12,624 nucleotides of DNA from an uncultured Anaerolineaceae bacterium (GTDB lineage: Bacteria > Chloroflexota > Anaerolineae > Promineifilales > Promineifilaceae), in NCBI GenBank assembly GCA_937967805.1, contig CALBTC010000305.1, positions 1 through 12,624 of the forward strand, given 5' to 3'. Below are positions 6,580-12,454 of this stretch, piece after piece (within the stretch, counting starts at the first letter, position 1; each line of letters begins with the position of its first letter). Position numbers and translations under genes: made by a program. The notes beneath the pieces were generated by a model, which was given only the letters and a program-made list of their open reading frames with translations, searched no databases and was not told where the DNA came from.

Positions 6580-8088
6580 ATGAGCCAAACCGCCGATTTT
6601 GCCGATGCATTGCAGCAGTTTGTCAGCCGCTCCAGCTATTCTGCGGGGCAACTGGCGCGCCTGACGGGCATCCCCAAACCCACCATTTTAAGCTGGCTAG
6701 ACGGCCGTGTGAAGCGCCCCCGTTCCTATTCTGATCTGGTGAAGCTGGCCGAATCGCTGCACCTCACACCAACCGAAATGGCGCAATTGTTGACGGCAGC
6801 CGGTTTCACTGAAGTGGCGGAGCGAATGCTGCATGCCGCTCCTACCAATCGCATCCCTTTGGCGAATATGGCCGTTCCCTCCGCACCGTTCCAGGCCATC
6901 CCGGCCCTGCCCTATTTTGTCGGACGCCAGCCGCTCATCAGCCAAATCGAAGAAATCCTGCTCACGGATCCCACTGCCCGCGCCTGCTGCCTGCAAGGCA
7001 TGGCCGGTGCCGGCAAAACCGCCCTGGCCGCGCACATTGCCTACCGGCTGCGCCCTCACTTTCCCGGTGGCGTCCTCTGGGCCAATCTGCACCGCTCTGA
7101 ACCGATGAACATCCTGACAGCTTTTGCCCGTGCCTATGGCGAGGACGTGAACGTTTATACTGACCTGGAGAGCCGCGGCCAGATGGTACGGCAGCTGCTG
7201 GCCGATAAGCGCGTGCTGATCGTGCTGGATGATGTGTGGCACGGACAGGATGTTTTGCCGCTGCTGCCGCCCTCAACGGGGGAAACGGCCGTGCTCCTCA
7301 CCACCCGCCGCCATGACCTGTTTGCTACAGTGGGGATGCACCGGCTGGACGTAGGTCCGTTTGACGCCTCGCGGCAAATCTCGCTTAAGTTATTCAGCCA
7401 CTTTTTGAATGAAGAAACGGCTGCCGCCAACGCACAAATCCTTTCCCAAATTGCCGATCTGCTGGGGCACCTGCCGCTAGCCGTGGCCATCGCCGCCAGC
7501 CGCCTGGCGTACGAGCCAAACTGGTCGCCAAAAGAGTTTTTGGAAAGGTTACTGCACACACAGCAGCAGCTTTCTGAACTGGTGTTTGAAGACCAAAGCG
7601 TGCAAATTTCGTTTGCCACCAGCTTTGCCCTGTTAGATGAAAACTTGCAGCGCTTTTTTGCCCTGACCGGCTTGTTTGGCGGGCGAGCGTTTTCCCCTGC
7701 GGCAGCCGCCGCCGTGGCCCAACTCTCGCTCAAGCATACAGAGGATTATCTGCGCAAGCTGTACGCGCTGTCCCTCTGCCAGCTTGCCAACGCTGAAGCC
7801 GGACAAACTCGCTACCGGCTGCATCCTTTGTTGAGCCAATATGCAGAGGAAACGGCCGTTGCCCAGGGCCACCTCCCCCAGGCACATCATCGACTTATCA
7901 ACTACTTCGTCGATTACGGAGAAAAACATCAAAACAACATACGGTTCTTGGCGCTGGAAAGCAAACACGCCTCAACCGTGCTGAACCTGGCCCGAGAATA
8001 TAATCTTTCCGACGCCTACCACCGCTGTGCTGCCGCTTTCGCTCCCGTTTTAGCCGAAGCACATTTATCTGCTAACGAATCCGTTTGA
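6580..8088 (+). CDS. HTH + NB-ARC STAND ATPase without C-terminal repeats
   Basis: A 502-aa signal-transduction ATPase of the STAND/NB-ARC class. Residues 20-72 are an XRE-like helix-turn-helix (LARLTGIPKPTILSWLDGRV followed by LVKLAESLHLTPTEMAQLL), probably for DNA binding. FVGR at 113-116 opens the NTPase. Walker A is GMAGAGKT (140-147), Walker B RVLIVLDDVW (211-220), sensor TTRR (241-244), and GHLPLA (296-301) is the GxPL motif. A winged-helix segment (about 345-425) contains YRLHPLLSQYA. The protein stops about 75 residues later, where relatives usually continue into TPR or WD40 sensor repeats, so it is a short natural form or a truncation. A GTG at 6505 would extend the frame but overlaps the phosphorylase and adds an atypical leader; 6580 fits the promoter. 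It may be a ligand-responsive transcription regulator or a defence NLR-like protein. Confidence 0.88.
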   Translation: MSQTADFADALQQFVSRSSYSAGQLARLTGIPKPTILSWLDGRVKRPRSYSDLVKLAESLHLTPTEMAQLLTAAGFTEVAERMLHAAPTNRIPLANMAVPSAPFQAIPALPYFVGRQPLISQIEEILLTDPTARACCLQGMAGAGKTALAAHIAYRLRPHFPGGVLWANLHRSEPMNILTAFARAYGEDVNVYTDLESRGQMVRQLLADKRVLIVLDDVWHGQDVLPLLPPSTGETAVLLTTRRHDLFATVGMHRLDVGPFDASRQISLKLFSHFLNEETAAANAQILSQIADLLGHLPLAVAIAASRLAYEPNWSPKEFLERLLHTQQQLSELVFEDQSVQISFATSFALLDENLQRFFALTGLFGGRAFSPAAAAAVAQLSLKHTEDYLRKLYALSLCQLANAEAGQTRYRLHPLLSQYAEETAVAQGHLPQAHHRLINYFVDYGEKHQNNIRFLALESKHASTVLNLAREYNLSDAYHRCAAAFAPVLAEAHLSANESV

Positions 8089-8105
8089 GCCACAATTACA
8101 AACCA

Positions 8106-8137
8106 TAAAAAAGAGGCGATGCTTCGGCATCGCCTCT
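8106..8137 (-). terminator. Intrinsic terminator of the peptide-binding lipoprotein gene
   Basis: AGAGGCGATGC (8112-8122) and GCATCGCCTCT (8127-8137) form a perfect 11-bp stem around a four-base loop. Read on the minus strand the stem is followed by six T residues (complement of 8106-8111), 24 nt after the lipoprotein stop. On the plus strand no T-run follows, so it mainly serves the minus-strand gene, though the hairpin may also end the convergent NB-ARC transcript. Confidence 0.88.
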
Positions 8138-8161
8138 CTAAATCACGTCATTTCAAAGCGT

Positions 8162-10150
8162 TTACTGCTGCATATCTATCTCGTAAATATTGTAAAGCTC
8201 AGAGTTCTGCGTCGGATCCACACCGAAGTTCAAAACGTTCGGGCGGGCCGCAGCTACCTTCAGGCGCAGGAACAGCGGAATAACCGGAACCTGCTCAGAG
8301 AAGATGATCTGAGCATCTGTATGACCTTGTTCGTAATCCTCGGTACCAGGCAGGGCACCCAAAGCACGGTTACAGGCCAGGTCAAACTCCTCGTTGATCC
8401 AGCCGGTATCGTTTTGACCACCCCAACCGGCAAAGGCTTGCGTCGGGTTGTAGTGACCAGGAACAGTCTCTTCAACGGGGCCAGGAATCTGGGAGGAGAG
8501 ATACAAGGTACAGCTTGGCTCAACGCCGGTCAACCAGGCAAACTCGCCCAGGTCGAAGCGACGGCCGAACAGCGGGCCATCCGGACCATCAGCAAACCAT
8601 TCGCTGGCGGGCAGGTAGTACAGCTCAACGTTGATACCACATTCCAGCTGGTTCTCTTTGAAGATCTGGGTCAGTTGCTGACGCATCTCGTTACCGGTGG
8701 TCGTGCCCAACGTCACGTTAAAAGGCGTACCGGTGGCCGGATCCTCGCGGATACCGTCACCATCGCTGTCCACAAAGCCGGCTTCATCCAGCAGCGCGTT
8801 GGCTGCTTCCACATCGTACGGCCACTCGGTCAACCCTTCGGGGTAGAGCGGATGCACGCTGGGGATGTAGGTGTGGATGACTTCGGAACGGCCGTACAAA
8901 ATATTGTCAACCATCGACTGACGGTCGGTACACATCGTCATCGCCTGACGAACGCGTACGTCTTCGAACCAGTCGGGACGGCCAACGCCATCACCGTAGT
9001 CGCCATAGCTGTTGATGCCGAAGTCGATGTGCTCGTAAACGGTACCAGTCTGGAAGTAGGGGGTGAGCAGGCCGTTGTTCTCAGCTTCGATGAGGAACGG
9101 CGCCTGGCCGGCATCCATGCCGTCCTGTGTTCCAATGTCACAGGCACCGGAGAGCAGCTGAGCGATCAGCTGGTTGGTGTCCGGGATGAACTTGTAGGTG
9201 AGGCTGTCCAGATAGGGCTGGTCTTCAACGTAGTAAAACTCGTTGGGAACCAAACGGATGCTGTCGCCGGCGATCCATTCCTGGATGGCGAAGGGGCCAT
9301 CACCAACGGGCATGCGGCTGGTGGCTTCTGCTTCCAACATCTCTGCAGCGCTCAGGCCACCCCACAGATGCTCGGGCAGGGGCTGCCAGAAGTTGACGAA
9401 AAAGGTGGAATCCTTGAAACCGGGAACGCCGGTCCAACGGGTGGTCAGGTCACCGGTGGCTTCGTAGCTGGCGGTACGCTCAACCGTGAACTTGCTGGCC
9501 GGGGTGTCGGGGTCGGCAAGGACGTTGAAGCTGTAAACAGAGTCGTTCGCCGTTACGGGCGTACCATCGCTCCAGACGCGCGGCTTCATGGTGAAGTCAA
9601 CGACAATCTGCTCCATCATGACGGGTGTACCATCAAAGGTCACTTCCTCACCGGCGCTGTTGATCAGCACGGTACCTTCCTCAACAGCCACCACGTTACC
9701 GGCAGCATCCACAACCGTGTCACCGGCATTGACCTCAACCTCATTGACAACTGCATCGCCATCGTTCAGGCTGGGCACTTTTTCCAGACCACGTGCCTGG
9801 TAAGCGTAAGACAGTGTGGTGGTATTGTTCTCGAAGATGGCATGCTGCACAGCCTGGGCTGCCAGCATGGAGGTGCCGTACGGATAGAGGCTGTCCGGCT
9901 CTTGCGCCATACAGACGATCAGGTCTTTCGGACCGGCTTCAACCTCGGGTTCAACTTCAACTGTTTCAACTACCGTTTCGGTTACAATACGGGTAACTTC
10001 TACGGTCTCGCCTTCTTCAACAACTGTTTCGGTTACAACGCGCGTAACTTCTACAGTTACAGTTTCGGTTGCCGGGGTACAGGCTGCCAAAACAACTGCA
10101 CCTAAAGCAACAAATAGGGCAATCAATGCCCAGCGTTTTTGATAAAACAT
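8162..10150 (-). CDS. ABC transporter substrate-binding lipoprotein, family 5 (peptide/oligopeptide type)
   Basis: A 662-aa extracytoplasmic solute-binding protein of the SBP_bac_5 (OppA/DppA) family, expected to capture peptides or similar solutes. The signal peptide ends in LAAC with lipidated Cys24. A low-complexity linker follows (residues 33-70) with two copies of VEVTR(V/I)VTETVVE. The binding domain starts near 75 and shows the family landmarks RVWSDGTPVTANDSVYSF, MPVGDGPF (280-287), DVRVRQAMTMCTDRQSMVDNILYG and VHPLYP. DSDGDGIREDP (461-471) looks like a calcium-binding loop. The start at 10150 is fixed by the signal peptide and by AGGAGG four to nine bases upstream; the frame stays open to 10411, but that extension would bury the signal peptide. 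No permease or ATPase genes adjoin it, a terminator follows at once, so it is an orphan receptor within this window. Only one ACGGCCGT occurs here. Confidence 0.94.
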   Translation of the reverse strand: MFYQKRWALIALFVALGAVVLAACTPATETVTVEVTRVVTETVVEEGETVEVTRIVTETVVETVEVEPEVEAGPKDLIVCMAQEPDSLYPYGTSMLAAQAVQHAIFENNTTTLSYAYQARGLEKVPSLNDGDAVVNEVEVNAGDTVVDAAGNVVAVEEGTVLINSAGEEVTFDGTPVMMEQIVVDFTMKPRVWSDGTPVTANDSVYSFNVLADPDTPASKFTVERTASYEATGDLTTRWTGVPGFKDSTFFVNFWQPLPEHLWGGLSAAEMLEAEATSRMPVGDGPFAIQEWIAGDSIRLVPNEFYYVEDQPYLDSLTYKFIPDTNQLIAQLLSGACDIGTQDGMDAGQAPFLIEAENNGLLTPYFQTGTVYEHIDFGINSYGDYGDGVGRPDWFEDVRVRQAMTMCTDRQSMVDNILYGRSEVIHTYIPSVHPLYPEGLTEWPYDVEAANALLDEAGFVDSDGDGIREDPATGTPFNVTLGTTTGNEMRQQLTQIFKENQLECGINVELYYLPASEWFADGPDGPLFGRRFDLGEFAWLTGVEPSCTLYLSSQIPGPVEETVPGHYNPTQAFAGWGGQNDTGWINEEFDLACNRALGALPGTEDYEQGHTDAQIIFSEQVPVIPLFLRLKVAAARPNVLNFGVDPTQNSELYNIYEIDMQQ
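9965..10054 (-). repeat. In-gene tandem repeat encoding the lipoprotein linker
   Basis: Two degenerate copies of a 13-codon unit, VEVTRVVTETVVE (residues 33-45) and VEVTRIVTETVVE (50-62), are joined by four codons. The DNA copies differ at synonymous sites, so the repeat has been kept at protein level. Its role is probably a flexible or extended tether between the lipid anchor and the binding domain. Confidence 0.75.
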
Positions 10151-10522
10151 GGGTATTCCTCCTCTCAGGAATGTGGCGTTATTAACTTGATAAAACTTGT
10201 TTGCTTCTTTAATCCTTCTTAATTTCATACGTTTTTCCCAATTCACCTCCATTGACACAGAATAGTTTCTCAATTTGGTGGTCGAAACGAGGGGCAAAGT
10301 TGTTGTCAACTGTGCCCCTTTCGGTCTACAAAAAACCCCTATGAATTTTGTAGACGGAGGAAGATAAGAGGCCAGCACCTGCTCATTAGTGAGCCAAAGA
10401 GGCTTGCCCATCCGAAATTATGATGAGATCGGGGACAAAATCTCATGCGTTTTGCATGAAATCTGCATGAAATAGGGGGGAGTGTCACCAAAAAGACGCT
10501 TTCGGATACCAATAAAGGATGA
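10151..10522 (-). promoter_or_regulatory. Hairpin-rich 5' region of the lipoprotein gene
   Basis: No gene is visible in these 372 nt. Nearest the gene is a strong ribosome site. Two adjacent hairpins lie 4 nt apart: AGGGGCA (10290-10296) with TGCCCCT (10313-10319), extended by AGTTG/CAACT, and a perfect 10-bp stem GTCTACAAAA (10324-10333) with TTTTGTAGAC (10346-10355). A third stem, ATGAGAT (10423-10429) with ATCTCAT (10440-10446), is flanked by two direct repeats GCATGAAAT (10454-10462 and 10465-10473) with an 11-bp period, which could be an operator. A weak minus-strand promoter, ATGAGA then 18 nt then CATAAT (complement of 10417-10422), would give a leader of about 260 nt. All of this is suggestive only. 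Confidence 0.4.
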
Positions 10523-10604
10523 ACCGCGGAGAGCGCGGAGGACACAGAGAAAATTAACACAAAATCTCTGCGTTCTCCGCTGCATTTTATGCGCCCTCCG
10601 CGGT
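10523..10604. repeat. 82-bp inverted repeat between lipoprotein gene and proS
   Basis: ACCGCGGAGAGCGC (10523-10536) and the reverse complement of 10591-10604 match at 13 of 14 positions. A second nested pair, 10535-10550 with 10565-10580 (GCGGAG...CAGAGA type), matches at 14 of 16. It begins 7 nt beyond the proS stop and could act as the proS transcript end. It appears to be a dispersed CGCGGAG/CAGAG-type intergenic repeat. Confidence 0.65.
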
Positions 10605-10610
10605 GAAAAT

Positions 10611-12125
10611 CTAAGCGTTGGCCAGCCAGTTTGTTACATAAGCCGGCAAATTGTTTAAGGGCACAACGGCCGTTTCTCCCCCAGCCCGCGCCTTCACCTC
10701 CACGCCACCAGCGGCCAGCGAGCGCCGGCTCACCATCAGGCGCAGCGGCAGCCCGATGAGGTCAGCATCATTGAACTTGACGCCCGGTCGCTCGTCCCGG
10801 TCATCAAACAGCACCTCGATGCCGGCTTGTTGTAATTGCGTGTAAAGGGCAACGGCCGTTTCCTCCCCACCCCGCAGCGCCAGCAGATGCACCTGGTACG
10901 GGGCGACTGCCACCGGCCAGCAAAGTCCGTCTTTGTCGTGGTGATGTTCGGCCAGGCAGGCCAGCAGTCGTGTGACGCCAATACCGTAGCACCCCATGAC
11001 AATCGGCCGCGCTTCATCCTGTTCATCAACAAACGTGGCATCCATTGTCTGGCTGTAGTGCGTGCCCAGTTTGAAAATGTTGGCCACCTCCACCGCCCGC
11101 GCCGTGCGCAGCGGCCGGCCGCAGTTCGTGCAGGCGTCGCCATCCTGCGCAGCAGTGATGTCGGCAACGTTATCCACCGCTCCGTGCCAGCCTGCCCGGT
11201 CCACGCCATCGTCCAAAAGCCAGACGTCGGTGGCTTGTTCGGCCGTTGGACGCAGGCGCTGGGCATCCAGCACGTGCACCAGCTTGGTTTCGTTGATTTG
11301 GGCGTTTTGAGGGAGAACGGCCGTAACCACCTGCTCCATGGTTTCTTCTCCAACCACCATCTCTACTATAAACTGCATCGTTTCCGTGATAGTCACATCT
11401 TGCGGCTTGCGGAACGTGGCCACCTGGCGGTTGGCGCGGTAGCCACAACCGTCGCACAGCAGCAGCGTATCTTCGCCAATCGGCGTGAGGTACATGAACT
11501 CATGGGCCAGCGTGCCGCCCATCATGCCCACGTCGGCCTCCACGGCCAGCACCGGCAGGCCGCAGCGGGCAAAAATGCGGAAGTATGCTGCACGATGTGC
11601 CTGGTACTGTTCGTCCAAACCGGCTTCATCTATATCCAGGCTGTAGCTGTCTAGCATGGTAAATTCGCGGCTGCGGATTAGCCCGGCGCGTGGGCGCGGA
11701 TCGTCGCGCCATTTGGTTTGGATGTGGTAGGCCATTTGCGGCAGCTGCCGGTAAGAGTGGATTTCTTGTCGGGCCAGCTCGGCCAGGGTTTCTTCATGGG
11801 AAAGGGCCAGGGTGAGGGAACGGCCGTTTCTATCCACCAGCCGCCCCAACTCCGCATCAATCTCATACCAGCGCCCCGATGCCTGCCACAGCGCCGCCGG
11901 ATGCACCAGCGGCATTTTGATCTCCTGCCCGCCCAGCGCGTCCATCTCCTGCCGCATGATCGCTTCCAACTTTTGCAGCGTGCGCTGCCCCAAATGCAAA
12001 TAGCTAAACACCCCTGCCGCCACCTGCCGCACAAACCCGGCCCGCAGCAGCAGTTGGTGCCCGGCCACTTCAGTCGCCGCCGGAGCCTCCCTCAGCGTTT
12101 CATTCATCAATCGACTCATCTTCAT
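10611..12125 (-). CDS. proS: Prolyl-tRNA synthetase, bacterial type with shortened editing insertion
   Basis: Class II aminoacyl-tRNA synthetase that charges tRNA-Pro with proline. The 504-aa protein follows the bacterial architecture: APAATEVAGHQLLLRAGFVRQ (15-35 region), motif 1 around KMPLVHP (70-76), the proline-loop segment SHEET (109-113, Ser instead of the usual Thr), motif 2 RPRAGLIRSREFTMLDSYS (144-162), motif 3 IVMGCYGIGVTRLL (375-388) and an anticodon-binding domain from about 405 (PVAVAPYQVHLLAL). CDGC (224-227) and CTNC (332-335) bracket a reduced INS domain of about 105 residues, versus about 180 in E. coli. The start at 12125 matches family N-termini and has AAGGAA at 12134-12139. 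Its leader contains a dispersed repeat. The gene is monocistronic in this window. Confidence 0.96.
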   Translation of the reverse strand: MKMSRLMNETLREAPAATEVAGHQLLLRAGFVRQVAAGVFSYLHLGQRTLQKLEAIMRQEMDALGGQEIKMPLVHPAALWQASGRWYEIDAELGRLVDRNGRSLTLALSHEETLAELARQEIHSYRQLPQMAYHIQTKWRDDPRPRAGLIRSREFTMLDSYSLDIDEAGLDEQYQAHRAAYFRIFARCGLPVLAVEADVGMMGGTLAHEFMYLTPIGEDTLLLCDGCGYRANRQVATFRKPQDVTITETMQFIVEMVVGEETMEQVVTAVLPQNAQINETKLVHVLDAQRLRPTAEQATDVWLLDDGVDRAGWHGAVDNVADITAAQDGDACTNCGRPLRTARAVEVANIFKLGTHYSQTMDATFVDEQDEARPIVMGCYGIGVTRLLACLAEHHHDKDGLCWPVAVAPYQVHLLALRGGEETAVALYTQLQQAGIEVLFDDRDERPGVKFNDADLIGLPLRLMVSRRSLAAGGVEVKARAGGETAVVPLNNLPAYVTNWLANA

Positions 12126-12137
12126 ATTTAGATTTCC

Positions 12138-12202
12138 TTAGCCACAGAGATTTTAGAGATTTGCTTTCAATCCTCTGATTTCTCTTTTTCCTCTGTGGCA
12201 AA
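12138..12202. repeat. Inverted repeat in the proS leader (GCCACAGAG arms)
   Basis: GCCACAGAG (12141-12149) and CTCTGTGGC (12191-12199) are exact reverse complements, with looser pairing of TTTAGAGATTT and AAATCAGAG words inside. It lies just upstream of the proS ribosome site. Its CACAGAG words recall the 10523-10604 repeat on the other side of proS, so the two may belong to related dispersed families. Confidence 0.55.
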
Positions 12203-12230
12203 TAAATATCAATCTTGATCTCCAATGGCC

Positions 12231-12266
12231 AAAATGAAAAAGCCCCGTGCCGGGCAGACACGGGGC
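12231..12266 (-). terminator. Intrinsic terminator on the minus strand
   Basis: GCCCCGTG (12242-12249) and CACGGGGC (12259-12266) form a perfect GC-rich 8-bp stem with a 9-nt loop. On the minus strand it is followed by TTTTTCATTTT (complement of 12231-12241). It lies 34 nt beyond the stop of the 36-codon ORF and about 190 nt beyond the 5'-nucleotidase stop. Confidence 0.85.
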
Positions 12267-12300
12267 GGAGCGTTTTCACAGCTGCAGATCAGTCGTTGGG

Positions 12301-12411
12301 TTAGATGAGTGATTTTGCGTGCTGCATGTGCGACAAACGCCAGCCTCCCGCTGCCCAGGCAACGGGGCGGGTAGGTACAGGAGCGTTGGTCACAATCAGC
12401 CAGTCGTTCAT
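12301..12411 (-). CDS. Possible 36-aa small ORF, or remnant of a decayed gene
   Basis: ATG (complement of 12409-12411) to TAA (complement of 12301-12303) encodes 36 residues beginning MNDWLIVTNAPVPTR and containing three tryptophans; no known family is recognised. For a real gene: a promoter with perfect TTGACA places +1 three nt before the ATG, and an intrinsic terminator follows within 40 nt. Against it: there is no Shine-Dalgarno site, and the same frame stays open upstream to about 12463 with protein-like sequence (RPAILYGYAIMNDW), so it may be the tail of an older secreted-protein gene now reduced to a fragment. Which is right cannot be decided from the sequence alone. Confidence 0.3.
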   Translation of the reverse strand: MNDWLIVTNAPVPTRPVAWAAGGWRLSHMQHAKSLI

Positions 12412-12420
12412 GATGGCGTA

Positions 12421-12449
12421 ACCATACAAAATTGCCGGTCGATTGTCAA
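12421..12449 (-). promoter_or_regulatory. Promoter in front of the 36-codon ORF
   Basis: On the minus strand a perfect TTGACA (complement of 12444-12449) is followed after exactly 17 nt by TATGGT (complement of 12421-12426; 4 of 6). Predicted +1 is 12414, 3 nt before the ATG at 12411. The -35 element starts 6 nt after the stop of the upstream 5'-nucleotidase gene. Confidence 0.45.
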
Positions 12450-12454
12450 ACGGT

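Noticed and set aside
8321..10105. Long plus-strand open frame (about 594 codons) opposite the lipoprotein gene
   Set aside because: It is fully antisense to a well-supported family-5 binding protein; its translation is Gly/Val/His-rich without domain signatures, as expected from a shadow frame of GC-biased coding DNA.
10151..10411. Upstream extension of the lipoprotein frame to an ATG at 10411
   Set aside because: It would place 87 residues before a canonical lipoprotein signal peptide, and a strong AGGAGG lies just before the ATG at 10150. The extension also spans two strong hairpins, more typical of a leader.
10836..11654. Plus-strand open frame antisense to proS
   Set aside because: It lies wholly within a clear prolyl-tRNA synthetase gene and shows no recognisable domain.
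826..12202. CRISPR array or integron-type repeat cluster
   Set aside because: The intergenic repeats are single elements with unrelated arms, not regularly spaced copies of one unit, and no cas or integrase gene is present.
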